Of a DNA stretch of 64,000 nt, positions 53,831-62,612 are shown one piece after another. The notes under the pieces were generated by a model. That model had not been told where the DNA came from. It searched no databases and saw nothing but the letters and a program-made list of their open reading frames with translations. The stretch is from the NCBI GenBank assembly GCA_946552115.1, contig CAMNRH010000015.1, forward strand, positions 1-64,000, written 5' to 3'. Both the position numbers and the translations under genes were made by a program. Numbering within the stretch: position 1 is the stretch's first letter; every line of letters starts with the position of its first letter. The stretch is from an uncultured Lachnospiraceae bacterium (GTDB taxonomy: Bacteria > Bacillota > Clostridia > Lachnospirales > Lachnospiraceae).

Positions 53831-53844
53831 TTTAAGTACCTCGC

Positions 53845-54708
53845 TTATTTTAATGTCTCTCCCGTCAGCATCTCGTATCCCTGGAGATACTTACCGATGG
53901 TTTTTTCTACAATATCCTCCGGCAATGTCCAGTCGTTGTCCGGATGGGCTTTCAGCCAGTCGCGGGCAAACTGCTTGTCGAAAGACGGCTGTCCGTGGCC
54001 GGGCTCATAGGTATCCGCCGGCCAGAAGCGCGAGCTGTCAGGGGTGAGCATCTCGTCGCCGACGACAATCGTGCCGTTTTCGTCCAGCCCGAATTCAAAC
54101 TTTGTATCGGCAATGATAATTCCCCGCTCCAGTGCATAGCCGGCGCATTTTTTATAAAGAGCCAGCGTATAATCACGAAGCTTCGCGGCATACGCTTCTC
54201 CCCTGCCCGGGAAATATTTTTCCAGGTGGGTGATACTCTGTTCATAGGAGATATTTTCGTCATGGTCTCCAATCTCAGCTTTGGTAGACGGAGTATAGAT
54301 TGGTTCCGGCAGCTGATCGGATTCCTTTAAGCCCTCCGGCAGCCGGATTCCGCATACCGTACCGTCTTTCTGGTAGCTTGCCCAGCCGCTTCCGGTGATG
54401 TATCCCCGTACGATGCATTCGATTGGGAGCATCTCGAGCTTCCGGCACATCATACTGTTGCCGTCAAATTCCGGTTTCCTGAAAAATTCCGGCATATCCT
54501 TCACATCGACGGAAAGCATATGATTCGGCAGGATATCCTGTGTCATATCAAACCAGAATTTTGACATCTGCGTCAAAACGGTTCCTTTTTTTGTTACATT
54601 ATTTTTTAAAATTACATCAAAACAACTGATACGGTCGGTGGCAACCATAATCAGGCTGTCGCCGTTATCATAGATTTCCCGTACCTTTCCTTCCTTTACT
54701 GGCTTCAT
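53845..54708 (-). CDS. purC: Phosphoribosylaminoimidazole-succinocarboxamide synthase
   Basis: A 287-residue SAICAR synthase of purine synthesis. It shows VKEGKVREIYDNGDSLIMVATDRISCFDVIL at the ATP site (KVREIYD and ATDRIS motifs), ECIVRGYITGSGW and IIADTKFEFGLDENG. The length is that of the longer type with the C-terminal extension (DSSRFWPADTYEPG, QFARDWLK). ATG 54708 is 7 nt from GAGGG. Other pur genes are not adjacent. It is followed at once by the AsnB-like gene. Confidence 0.94.
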   Translation of the reverse strand: MKPVKEGKVREIYDNGDSLIMVATDRISCFDVILKNNVTKKGTVLTQMSKFWFDMTQDILPNHMLSVDVKDMPEFFRKPEFDGNSMMCRKLEMLPIECIVRGYITGSGWASYQKDGTVCGIRLPEGLKESDQLPEPIYTPSTKAEIGDHDENISYEQSITHLEKYFPGRGEAYAAKLRDYTLALYKKCAGYALERGIIIADTKFEFGLDENGTIVVGDEMLTPDSSRFWPADTYEPGHGQPSFDKQFARDWLKAHPDNDWTLPEDIVEKTIGKYLQGYEMLTGETLK

Positions 54709-54747
54709 TTTGTAACCCTCTCTTTAGTTTATTTTTGCAATATGAGT

Positions 54748-54993
54748 TTAAGGAGTATTCAGATTCTTCAGTGATTCAATGAATTCCATGTCGTCGGCCT
54801 TAAGGCGTACGTTAGAGCAATAGGTTTTTCCCTCCGGTGTGGCGACGTTGATTTCAATGAGAGTCCCTTCCTTAAGCGCTTCCTGTGATACAGCCTTTAA
54901 AAATAATGGAAATTTCGGATGATTCATACGGAAGCGATCAATCCCGTCCTTTAATTGCTGCAGTAAGGCAAGCTGGTTAAAATTCATGTTCAT
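54748..54993 (-). CDS. Small unknown protein upstream of purC
   Basis: An 81-residue soluble protein starting MNMNFNQLALLQQLKDGIDRF, then helical and beta segments ending DMEFIESLKNLNTP. Two basic/hydrophobic helices and a strand pair (TLIEINVATPEG) suggest a small folded domain. I do not recognise it. It has a perfect minus-strand promoter and a site GGAG 9 nt from ATG 54993. It lies 39 bp before purC, so purC and the AsnB-like gene probably use the same promoter. Confidence 0.65.
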   Translation of the reverse strand: MNMNFNQLALLQQLKDGIDRFRMNHPKFPLFLKAVSQEALKEGTLIEINVATPEGKTYCSNVRLKADDMEFIESLKNLNTP

Positions 54994-55028
54994 AACGTTT
55001 GACTCCTTTACATATTACTTTAAAATGT

Positions 55029-55057
55029 ATTATACTCAATTTTATAGAGATAGTCAA
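55029..55057 (-). promoter_or_regulatory. Promoter of the small-protein / purC / AsnB-like operon
   Basis: On the minus strand TTGACT (55057-55052), 17 bp, TATAAT (55034-55029). No purine riboswitch is visible between it and purC. Confidence 0.8.
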
Positions 55058-55104
55058 AATGAATAAGGATTATTTTGGACTGCTGTGAACGGGAGAGGGA
55101 GGAT

Positions 55105-55857
55105 ATGGATTTAAATTACGCCAGACAGAGCTTTGAGGAATATTTAAAGCGTTATAACAGAGAAGATGAAAAGGTCCGTCTTAAAATTGTACATACCTAT
55201 GGAGTTATGGAATACGCCGGGCAGATTGCGGAAAGGCTCGGACTTTCCGGGGAGGACAGGGAATTGGCGCAGCTTGTCGGACTTCTGCATGATATAGGGA
55301 GATTTGAGCAGCTGAAACGGTTTGACAGTTTTGAGCCGGAGACGATGAATCATGCCCGGTTCGGCGTAGAGCTGTTATTTGGGGAAGGCATGATACGTGA
55401 ATTTGTAAGGGAGGATACGTGGGACGGAATTATCCGTACCGCGATTGCAAGGCATAGTGATTTTATGCTTTCAGGCGTAAGCGGCGACAGGGAGCTGCTC
55501 CATGCAAAGCTCATTCGGGACGCGGATAAGCTGGATAACTGCCGGGTTAAGCTCGAGGATTCTGTAGAGATCCTTTTAGGAGCTTCAGCAGAGGAGGCGG
55601 GAGGGATGCCTGTTACGCCGGAGGTTATGGAGCAGTTTTCGAAGAGGCGGTCTATCCGCTCGGAAACACGGAAGACACGGATGGATTACTGGGTGTCGTA
55701 TCTTGCATATTTTTTTGATATTAATTTTGATGTGTCGCGTGATATCATAAGAGAGCAGAGGTTTGCGGAGCGGATGATTGACAGAATTCCGTATTCAAAT
55801 CCGCAGACGGCGGAGCAGATGAAAGTGATAAAGGAAATACTGGTAAGCTGGATATAA
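55105..55857 (+). CDS. HD-domain hydrolase
   Basis: A 250-residue HD-superfamily protein. The metal-binding pattern is His in VHTYGVMEYA, His-Asp in GLLHDIGRFEQ, a further His in AIARHSDF and Asp in RDADKLDN. Such proteins are metal-dependent phosphohydrolases of nucleotides or second messengers; the substrate is unknown. ATG 55105 is next to GGGAGG; an earlier in-frame ATG (55075) would add 10 residues without a site. It is divergent from the purC operon. Confidence 0.85.
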   Translation: MDLNYARQSFEEYLKRYNREDEKVRLKIVHTYGVMEYAGQIAERLGLSGEDRELAQLVGLLHDIGRFEQLKRFDSFEPETMNHARFGVELLFGEGMIREFVREDTWDGIIRTAIARHSDFMLSGVSGDRELLHAKLIRDADKLDNCRVKLEDSVEILLGASAEEAGGMPVTPEVMEQFSKRRSIRSETRKTRMDYWVSYLAYFFDINFDVSRDIIREQRFAERMIDRIPYSNPQTAEQMKVIKEILVSWI

Positions 55858-55904
55858 CAGGAAGAGGCTGTCCGTAGAGTATCAGGGAAAGAGGGAAATG
55901 CGAT

Positions 55905-56843
55905 ATGTTGGTTACGGTTTTGTTATTTATGTTGGGTCTTATTCTCATCTGTGTCGGAGGAGACCGGTTTGTTGACGCGGCAGTTGCCATTGCAAAAAAG
56001 CTTAAAATATCTCAGATTGTAGTCGGCGCGACGATTGTAAGTCTTGGTACGACGCTGCCGGAAATACTTGTCTCGACGACGGCGGCCTTTGACGGCTCGG
56101 CAGCAGTGGCCGCCGGAAATGCATTTGGCTCTGTTATATGTAATACAGCGTTGATTGCAGGAATGACCCAGACCATTCATCCGGCGGGCAAAAGCGCCGC
56201 CGCCATCGGCTGGAGGGGAACTTTTTTCTTCGTGATCATAGCGGTAATGGAGCTATGGGGGCTTTTAACAGGAGCCTTTAATCGTCTGACAGGAATATTT
56301 TTGATAGCGTCGTTTGGCTTTTATGCATATATGAATATAAAAAGTGTGTCCGGCGGGCCGGAGGAGGAAGAAGAGGATGCAGGTCAGGTTTCTGTACCCA
56401 GACAGCTTTTCATCCTTGTGCTGTGCGCGGTTCTTCTTTATGCGGGGGCAAATCTTCTTGTCGATAACGGAATTTTGATTGCTCAGACGCTTGGCGTACC
56501 GGAGCGTGTGATTGCAGTTACCTTTATTGCATTGGGAACGTCGCTTCCGGAGCTGGTAACCTCCGTCATGTCTCTTGTGAAAGGGTATGGAAATGTGGGA
56601 CTTGGCAATATTATCGGGGCGAATACGCTGAATCTTTTGCTGGTGATTGGAATCCCCGCGGCAGTGAAAGGTATCCCGCTGGAAAAACAGACGACGGGAG
56701 TGGATATCCCGCTGGGGATTTTGGTGATGGCGGTGCTTGTCGTACCCACTCTGATTCGGAAACGGGCCTCAAGGGTTCAGGGAATTGTACTGCTTGGAAT
56801 CTATGCGGCGTATTGTGTTGTATCGTTTACTTTTTTTCATTGA
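55905..56843 (+). CDS. Sodium/calcium exchanger-type cation antiporter (CaCA family)
   Basis: A 312-residue membrane protein with about ten helices in two inverted halves. The alpha repeats are GATIVSLGTTLPEILVST near residue 41 and FIALGTSLPELVTSV near 207, each with the Glu that coordinates Ca2+ or Na+. An acidic loop EEEEEDAG separates the halves. It probably exports Ca2+ against Na+ or H+. It starts 47 bp after the HD gene with site GAGGG. Confidence 0.9.
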   Translation: MLVTVLLFMLGLILICVGGDRFVDAAVAIAKKLKISQIVVGATIVSLGTTLPEILVSTTAAFDGSAAVAAGNAFGSVICNTALIAGMTQTIHPAGKSAAAIGWRGTFFFVIIAVMELWGLLTGAFNRLTGIFLIASFGFYAYMNIKSVSGGPEEEEEDAGQVSVPRQLFILVLCAVLLYAGANLLVDNGILIAQTLGVPERVIAVTFIALGTSLPELVTSVMSLVKGYGNVGLGNIIGANTLNLLLVIGIPAAVKGIPLEKQTTGVDIPLGILVMAVLVVPTLIRKRASRVQGIVLLGIYAAYCVVSFTFFH

Positions 56844-56869
56844 CGGGCTGTGTCGGGATAACATATAAT
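56840..56869 (+). promoter_or_regulatory. Promoter of the FIST-chemoreceptor pair
   Basis: TTGACG (56840-56845), 18 bp, TATAAT (56864-56869). It overlaps the exchanger stop codon and leaves a leader of about 45 nt. Confidence 0.75.
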
Positions 56870-56919
56870 AGTGGCTGTGTTGGAAAGTAATGAATAAACG
56901 GAAAGAAAGGGATTTTACA

Positions 56920-57975
56920 ATGAAACAATATTTTGGAATCAGTCAGCATGGCGATTTAAAGGAGGCGGTCCGGGGATTTATACGGCCGGAAATGCTGCTG
57001 CTGTTTTCTAACAGCGAGCAGTTTGAGGCTCATGTAAGGGAATTAGAGGCGCTCTATCCTGGCGTGCCAAGTATTGGATGTATTGGTATGAGCTATGATA
57101 CGAAAATTGTAGAGAAAGGTGTGGGCGTTATCGCGTTTTCAGAGGGGGTTCATGCGGTAGCGAATGTATTGGAGCAGATATCCACTATGCCTGTAAAATA
57201 TATTGAGCGTCTGGAGCGGGATGTAAAGAGCGTCGGCGGCTCAAAGGAGGATACGATATGTATTGACTTTTGTACGGGAAACGACGCGTGTGTGCTGACT
57301 ACGCTTTACAGCGTCTTAAAACGCAGGAATATTTCGCTGGTAGGCGGGACGGGAGACGCCGGAATGGTATCGGCGAATGGAAAAATATATAAAGATGCCG
57401 TGGCATATGCCATGGTGAAAAACAAGAACGGTAGAGTAAAGGCATATAAAGAAAATATTTATCATCAGGTAAAGAATTATCGTTTTATCGCATCAGGGAC
57501 GGATAAGCAGAAATATAAGATTGGCGCGTTAAACGGACGTCCGGCAAAGCAGGTGTATCAGGACATTCTTCATGTTACTGAGCAGGAGATTACGACGCAG
57601 ACATTTAAGAATCCTTTTGGAAAGCTTAACGGGGACGATACCTGTATCATATCAATCAAGGAAGTGAGCGGCGACGCTTTGACATGCTTTCGTCAGGTAA
57701 ATGATTCGGATGTGCTGGTTCTGCTGGAGCTGGGAGATTATAAAGAAATTGTCAGAAATACGATCGGCATGATACGGCGTGATTTTCCAAAGATTTCGGC
57801 GGTATTTTCAGTAAACTGTCTGTTCAGATATCTTTTATTTACCCAGGAAGGTTATATGAAAGAATATTTGGAAGAAATGAGAAAACTGGGAGCACATGCG
57901 GGCTTTGTCGGATATGGTGAGCATTATAATAATCGTTTTGTAAATCAGTCTATGACCTGTGTCGTGTTTGAATAA
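56920..57975 (+). CDS. FIST-domain sensor protein
   Basis: A 351-residue cytosolic protein with a FIST N domain (about 25-190; GCIGMSYDTKIVEKGVGVIAF, LVGGTGDAGMVSANGKIYKDAVAYAM) and a FIST C domain (about 205-345, ending GHAGFVGYGEHYNNRFVNQSMTCVVF). FIST domains are thought to sense small ligands such as amino acids and commonly precede chemotaxis or GGDEF outputs. No output domain is fused here; the adjacent soluble chemoreceptor could be its output. ATG 56920 is 8 nt from GAAAGG; ATG 56890 is possible. Confidence 0.82.
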   Translation: MKQYFGISQHGDLKEAVRGFIRPEMLLLFSNSEQFEAHVRELEALYPGVPSIGCIGMSYDTKIVEKGVGVIAFSEGVHAVANVLEQISTMPVKYIERLERDVKSVGGSKEDTICIDFCTGNDACVLTTLYSVLKRRNISLVGGTGDAGMVSANGKIYKDAVAYAMVKNKNGRVKAYKENIYHQVKNYRFIASGTDKQKYKIGALNGRPAKQVYQDILHVTEQEITTQTFKNPFGKLNGDDTCIISIKEVSGDALTCFRQVNDSDVLVLLELGDYKEIVRNTIGMIRRDFPKISAVFSVNCLFRYLLFTQEGYMKEYLEEMRKLGAHAGFVGYGEHYNNRFVNQSMTCVVFE

Positions 57976-57984
57976 GGGGGGGGG
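57976..57984 (+). repeat. G9 homopolymer at the chemoreceptor ribosome binding site
   Basis: Nine G residues follow the FIST stop directly and end 9 nt before the ATG at 57994, where they can serve as the Shine-Dalgarno sequence. Slippage here would change its strength. Confidence 0.7.
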
Positions 57985-57993
57985 TAGTGAGGT

Positions 57994-58938
57994 ATGACTT
58001 TTTTTAAAAAGGAAAAGCAGAGAACAGCAGGTGATTTTGAGAAGAAGAGCCTGTATCCGGTATTGCACGTGATCAATAGTCTGAAAGATTATCATGGAGA
58101 AATTGTGCAAAAGGAAGTGAATTCTCTGCAGGAGTTAGGTAAGATTGGAAGCTCTTTCGGAGGCGTACTTGCAGAGGCAGAGAATTTCCAGGAAAAGCTG
58201 CAGGATTTTGGAGAGCATTTTTCAAGTATTGAACAGGTGTCCGGTGAGTTTGTAACGGTAAAGGATACGATTGCCGGGGCGGTTTCCCATGCACAGGATA
58301 GTGTGGAGGAGCTTAAGAGCAGTTCTGTCCAGGTAAAAGCATATTTTGACGAGATGGAGGATACGTTTAGGAATTTGCAGGAGGCGGTAGAAAAGATAAA
58401 GAGGTGTACAACGAAAATTGTTTCCTTTGCCGATGAGACGAATATTCTTGCATTGAATGCTTCTATTGAAGCGGCCCGCGCCGGCGAGCAGGGACGGGGC
58501 TTTGCGGTTGTGGCGATTGAGGTGAAAAAGCTTTCAGATGAGATTAAGGATCTGACGGGTGAGGTAGACGCCGGTATTGCTGATGTTGAACTGGGGACGG
58601 AGCATTTGTACGGCAATATTACTACTTCTCATAAGGCACTGGGCGAAAGTATTGAAAAGGTAGAGGAGACATATCAGACCTTTGATGAGATTACACGTTC
58701 TGCGGAAGGAGCCGACACGGTACATCATGAGATTTCAGAAGTAATTGAGGATTCAAAAACAGCCCTGCAGATGCTCTGCGGATTTTTTGGGCAGATGAAA
58801 GAGCGGTATCAGGAGGTTATGCGGCATATCAGGGGCGCGGAAAAGCTTGGAACTACAAAGAGCGCTATGTTTGAGGATATTGATAATATGATGTCGCAGA
58901 TTCCTCTGATTATTGATGATTATACCTCTGATCAATAG
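57994..58938 (+). CDS. Soluble methyl-accepting chemotaxis protein
   Basis: A 314-residue receptor with no membrane segment. The whole protein is helical. The conserved hairpin tip that binds CheA/CheW reads NILALNASIEAARAGEQGRGFAVVA (key residues 150-174). The N-terminal 25 residues are basic (MTFFKKEKQR). No sensory domain is fused, so the cotranscribed FIST protein is the obvious candidate sensor. It begins 18 bp after that gene with an unusual G9-rich site. No cheA, cheW or flagellar gene is in the window. Confidence 0.88.
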   Translation: MTFFKKEKQRTAGDFEKKSLYPVLHVINSLKDYHGEIVQKEVNSLQELGKIGSSFGGVLAEAENFQEKLQDFGEHFSSIEQVSGEFVTVKDTIAGAVSHAQDSVEELKSSSVQVKAYFDEMEDTFRNLQEAVEKIKRCTTKIVSFADETNILALNASIEAARAGEQGRGFAVVAIEVKKLSDEIKDLTGEVDAGIADVELGTEHLYGNITTSHKALGESIEKVEETYQTFDEITRSAEGADTVHHEISEVIEDSKTALQMLCGFFGQMKERYQEVMRHIRGAEKLGTTKSAMFEDIDNMMSQIPLIIDDYTSDQ

Positions 58939-58968
58939 ACGGAGGATGAACTTTAAGAAATACATATA

Positions 58969-59005
58969 CAAGGCTCCGGTTACCGTAAGGGAAACCAGAG
59001 CCTTG
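58969..59005. terminator. Terminator between convergent chemoreceptor and kinase genes
   Basis: CAAGGCTC (58969-58976) pairs with GAGCCTTG (58998-59005); after one C-A mismatch GGTT pairs with AACC. The kinase stop codon overlaps the left arm. T tracts are weak. Confidence 0.55.
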
Positions 59006-60329
59006 CTGTAAATAGACGGTCCGTCATATCGGCAGAGACGGATCCGTTTAGAAGGGCCGTCATTGTCCGGACATTTTTCAGCCCGATATTATCGCTTCGT
59101 TCCTGGGAATGCTCCTGTTTTACCGAATTTGACAGGGAAAGGATAAAGGTTTGCTTCTCAATCGTTCCCTTTATTGTGACAGGATATTTTTTATCCCCGT
59201 ATTTTAAAATATTGGAAAAGAGATTATTAAATATCCGTTTCAGCATGGTTTTATCGCTTTCCAGAACACCGGTGACAGTATGCATATGAAGCTTTGGATG
59301 AAAGCCGGCAAGCCTTATAAATTCACAGTTTTCCATCAGGCATTGTTCGATAAAATCTGTGGAGATCCAGGCCATTTCCGGTGTTTCATGTTCTTCGGAT
59401 ACAAGTGCGTATTCGAACATTTTATTTGTCAGTTCTTTGATATCCCCTGTTTTTTTCAAACATTTTTCCAGATATTCCTCCTGCTTTTCCCCGCTCTGTT
59501 TTAGAAGCAGGATTTCAAGATATCCGTTTAAAATTGTAAGCGGAGTGCGCAGGTCATGGGACAGCGCGGTAATCAGGTCCTGATTTGCCCTGCGGCTTTC
59601 CTGTTCTTTCAGGATGGTTTCATTTAAGGAGCTTCTTAAGCCGTCCAGTTCCTTTGCCAGTATTCCGATTTCGTCTCCGCCGAGGTTCGGTATCCGATGT
59701 GACAGGTCGCCGGACGACATGGTGAGAATTTCTGCTTTTAGTGTCTGGAGGGAATGCATTTTCCGATTTAAAAAAAACAAAATAATGCTGATAAAGAGAA
59801 GAACGCATAAAAGCAGGGCTCCGATAAAATAAGGACAGGAAAAAGTAAAACGTTGATAATTATAAATCATAACCAGGGCGGTTCCGTTTCGGAATCTCAG
59901 TGGAATCGCATTGTACTCCTCGCCTTCGCCGTTTGTAATCGTATATCCGAAATCGAAAAGGGTCCGGAAGCCTGCATGATCCATAATCGGGGCATACCTC
60001 CCTGCCCGGTACAGTCCGTCGTCCATTCCATATATATAGATGCTTGTATATTGATCTGGCATATTAAGGAAAGGCTGCAGTGCGGCAACCGCTTCCGTAT
60101 CATCCTCGGAGGCAGGAATGTCGTAGTTTTCCGCGGCCCTGTAAAGGGAATTCATAAAGACCATGTCCGCCTGCTGTGTATGTGAAAAATCAATGCCGGT
60201 AAGAATTTTTGAGAAATTCCATTTATTTATCCAGAGTATTTCAAACAGGACAAGGGAGAGCATTCCGGTGCACAGGATGAGAAAGAGAAACTGAGTGCGG
60301 ATTTTTGCATTTTTTATTTTTTTAATCAC
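58980..60329 (-). CDS. Sensor histidine kinase (HisKA type)
   Basis: A 449-residue membrane kinase. TM1 is at about 12-33, an extracellular sensor loop follows (34-163), TM2 is at about 164-187, HAMP at 190-242 and HisKA with His258 in ALSHDLRTPL. The HATPase domain has LFSNILKYG and a reduced G region (DNIGLKNVRTM). The start is GTG 60329, 7 nt from AAAGGGG, and overlaps the response regulator by 8 bp. The loop contains no recognised sensor domain. The system is divergent from the gtrA operon, a likely target. Confidence 0.87.
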   Translation of the reverse strand: MIKKIKNAKIRTQFLFLILCTGMLSLVLFEILWINKWNFSKILTGIDFSHTQQADMVFMNSLYRAAENYDIPASEDDTEAVAALQPFLNMPDQYTSIYIYGMDDGLYRAGRYAPIMDHAGFRTLFDFGYTITNGEGEEYNAIPLRFRNGTALVMIYNYQRFTFSCPYFIGALLLCVLLFISIILFFLNRKMHSLQTLKAEILTMSSGDLSHRIPNLGGDEIGILAKELDGLRSSLNETILKEQESRRANQDLITALSHDLRTPLTILNGYLEILLLKQSGEKQEEYLEKCLKKTGDIKELTNKMFEYALVSEEHETPEMAWISTDFIEQCLMENCEFIRLAGFHPKLHMHTVTGVLESDKTMLKRIFNNLFSNILKYGDKKYPVTIKGTIEKQTFILSLSNSVKQEHSQERSDNIGLKNVRTMTALLNGSVSADMTDRLFTARLWFPLR

Positions 60330-61038
60330 AGCGGTACCCCTTTCCCCAGACGGTTTTTATCAAAACCGGATTTTTAGGATCCTTTTCTATCTTAAGCCTC
60401 AGATTGCGTATATGAACGGTGACGGTATTGTTTGCCCCGTAATAGTAAGGTTCGTTCCAGACGGCCTCATAGAGCCGTTCGGCAGAAAAAATCTGGCGGC
60501 GGTTTTTGATGAGCAGAAGCAGCACCGCATATTCTGTATCGGTAAGCTCCAATGATTTTCCGTCGGTGAGAACGGTTTCCCGGTTTTCATCAATTGTAAG
60601 GTGGTGGAAGAGAATTGGCCGGGAGGGCTCCTCTGAACCGTTGCTTTTTTCAGGCTCCTTTCCCTTATATACCTGATATCTGCGAATCAGCGCCTTGCAG
60701 CGGCTAATCAGTTCATTACAGGAAAAGGGCTTTGCCAGGTAGTCGTCGCCGCCGCTGGAAAATCCGAGTGTTTTATCACTGTCCTTTGTCCTTGCGCTTA
60801 AAAAGAGAATGGGGGCGTTGCTGCGCCTGCGGATTTCCAGGCAGGTCTGATATCCGTTTAATTCCGGCATCATAATGTCAAGGATAATCAAATCAAAGCT
60901 TTCTTTTTTAAGAGCCTCCAATGCGGTCCGTCCGTCGGGAGCTTCTGTTACTTTAAAATTCTCATTTTCTAATAAAATACGTATAATTTCCCGGATTTCT
61001 GAATTATCATCAACGGTTAATATATGTGATTGTTTCAT
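60322..61038 (-). CDS. OmpR-family response regulator
   Basis: A 238-residue regulator. The receiver domain has Asp10-Asp11 in LTVDD, phosphoacceptor Asp54 in LIILDIMMPELNG and Lys in LAKPFS. The C-terminal winged helix contains LELTDTEYAVLLLLIKNRRQIFSAERLYE and VTVHIRNLRLKIE, with DNA recognition in the latter. ATG 61038 is chosen; an in-frame TTG at 61044 is at better spacing (6 nt) from AGGAG. It is cotranscribed with the kinase and probably binds the CTTAAGA repeats at 61106-61147. Confidence 0.9.
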   Translation of the reverse strand: MKQSHILTVDDNSEIREIIRILLENENFKVTEAPDGRTALEALKKESFDLIILDIMMPELNGYQTCLEIRRRSNAPILFLSARTKDSDKTLGFSSGGDDYLAKPFSCNELISRCKALIRRYQVYKGKEPEKSNGSEEPSRPILFHHLTIDENRETVLTDGKSLELTDTEYAVLLLLIKNRRQIFSAERLYEAVWNEPYYYGANNTVTVHIRNLRLKIEKDPKNPVLIKTVWGKGYRCD

Positions 61039-61105
61039 AATCAATGATTTCTCCTGTAAAATAAGCTGTACTTATCATAACAGATTTATAAAGAATCCGT
61101 GTGGT

Positions 61106-61147
61106 ATCTTAATAATTCTTAAGATATAATTTAGGCATTTCTTAAGA
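61106..61147 (+). promoter_or_regulatory. CTTAA repeats at the divergent promoter
   Basis: CTTAA occurs at 61108, 61118 and 61141, the last two as identical TTCTTAAGA (61116-61124 and 61139-61147). The first two are 10 bp apart, as expected of tandem OmpR-type sites. TATAAT at 61125-61130 lies between the repeats and its -35 (TGGTAT) is poor, so activation is likely. Confidence 0.6.
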
Positions 61148-61222
61148 GTTATGGATTAAAGTATGTAATTGTCGGGAAGATATATGATTAAACGGGACAG
61201 GCTTAAGGAGGATCGCAGATAA

Positions 61223-61684
61223 ATGAAAGAACATTTCAGAAAATTTTCAGAGAGGGAGTCGGTCCGGTATCTTTTTTTCGGAGGCCTGACGACAGGTGTG
61301 AATCTTATTGTATTCGCGTTTTTCAGATATATCTGGAGGACTTCCGTAAATGCGGCGAATTTGGCGTCTATTGCGGCGGCGGTTTTCTTTGCGTTTTTTG
61401 TGAATCGCTTCTGGGTCTTTAAAATTACAGATACGGACAGAAAAAAAATGGCGGCAGAATTTCTGAATTTTGCAGGGATGCGCATGGGGACGCTTGGAAT
61501 CGAATTTTTTGGCGTATGGTTCCTCATTGAATATACAGGTATCCCTGATTTTTGGAGCAAAGGTTTGATACAGGCTGTTGTAATTATTTTCAATTATGTA
61601 ATCAGCAAATTTATAATATTTCGGAAAAATAATACCGGAGGTGTGGAAAATGAGAAAGATAAGTGTTGTAATTCCGTGTTTTAA
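61223..61684 (+). CDS. GtrA-family membrane protein
   Basis: A 153-residue protein with four predicted membrane helices (starting YLFFGGLTTGVNLIVFAFF; later VVFFAFFVNRFWVF-type segments). GtrA proteins move lipid-linked sugars across the membrane together with a GtrB-type glycosyltransferase. The next gene is such a transferase and overlaps by 35 bp. ATG 61223 is preceded by AAGGAGG (61205-61211), about 11 nt away. Confidence 0.88.
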   Translation: MKEHFRKFSERESVRYLFFGGLTTGVNLIVFAFFRYIWRTSVNAANLASIAAAVFFAFFVNRFWVFKITDTDRKKMAAEFLNFAGMRMGTLGIEFFGVWFLIEYTGIPDFWSKGLIQAVVIIFNYVISKFIIFRKNNTGGVENEKDKCCNSVF

Positions 61685-62612
61685 CGAGGAAGAGGCGTTG
61701 CCGGTGTATTACAGCGAAATGTGCAAGGTAATGAGGCGAATGCCCGGAACAGAGTTTGAACTTTTGTTCGTGGACGACGGTTCATCGGACAGGACGCTTG
61801 CTGTCCTGAAAGGCCTCTGTGAGGCGGACAGGCGTTGTAAGTATCTCTCTTTTTCCAGAAATTTCGGGAAGGAGGCGGCGCTTTATGCGGGACTTAAAAA
61901 TGCACAGGGGGATTATGTGGCGACGATGGATGTGGACCTTCAGGATCCGCCGGGACTTTTGCCGGAGATGTACCGGATTCTGGAGGAGGAAGCTTATGAC
62001 AGCGTAGCAACCAGGCGCGCTACAAGAACCGGTGAACCTAAGATACGCTCCTTTTTGTCGGAGAGCTTTTATAAATTTATGAACCGTATATCAAAGACGG
62101 AGATTGTAAACGGCGCAAGGGACTATCGGCTTATGAAGCGCAAAATGGTGGACGCTGTGCTTGGAATGAGCGAATATAACCGATTTTCGAAAGGAATCTT
62201 TGAATGGGTGGGCTTCCGGACAAAATGGCTGGAGTTTCAGAATGTGGGGCGTTGTGCGGGAGAGACGAAATGGACGGTGAAGAAATTGTTTTTATATTCA
62301 CTGGAGGGGATTACAGGATTTTCGGTAGCGCCGCTGTCTCTTGCGGCGGTGGTTGGAGTTCTGTTCTGTATACTGGCTTTTTTTATGATACTGGTGATTG
62401 TTGTACGAACTGTAATCTGGGGCGATCCGGTATCCGGATGGCCGTCGCTGGCATGTATTATTTTTCTTGTGAGCGGAATTCAGCTTTTTTGTACAGGTAT
62501 TGTAGGGCAGTATCTGTCAAAAACCTATCTTGAGACGAAGCACAGACCTATTTTTATTTTAAAGGATTCCAGCGAGGAGGATGAAAGGACACATGAAAAG
62601 GTTTCGGTATAG
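61650..62612 (+). CDS. GtrB-type family 2 glycosyltransferase
   Basis: A 320-residue enzyme. The N-terminal GT2 domain opens MRKISVVIPCFNEEEALPVYY and has the metal/nucleotide motifs FVDDGSSD (about 45) and TMDVDLQDPP (about 92-101). Two C-terminal helices (about 228-300) anchor it. It transfers a sugar to undecaprenyl phosphate, the substrate GtrA would flip. ATG 61650 is 6 nt from GGAGGTG; the in-frame GTG 61641 lies inside that site. It overlaps gtrA upstream and the YfhO gene downstream. Confidence 0.9.
   Translation: MRKISVVIPCFNEEEALPVYYSEMCKVMRRMPGTEFELLFVDDGSSDRTLAVLKGLCEADRRCKYLSFSRNFGKEAALYAGLKNAQGDYVATMDVDLQDPPGLLPEMYRILEEEAYDSVATRRATRTGEPKIRSFLSESFYKFMNRISKTEIVNGARDYRLMKRKMVDAVLGMSEYNRFSKGIFEWVGFRTKWLEFQNVGRCAGETKWTVKKLFLYSLEGITGFSVAPLSLAAVVGVLFCILAFFMILVIVVRTVIWGDPVSGWPSLACIIFLVSGIQLFCTGIVGQYLSKTYLETKHRPIFILKDSSEEDERTHEKVSV

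Noticed and set aside
53831-53844. The missing N-terminus of the AsnB-like protein
   Set aside because: Only 14 bp separate it from the purC stop, too little for the missing 65 or so residues.
54709-54747. A purine riboswitch before purC
   Set aside because: The gap is 39 bp, far too short for the three-helix aptamer.
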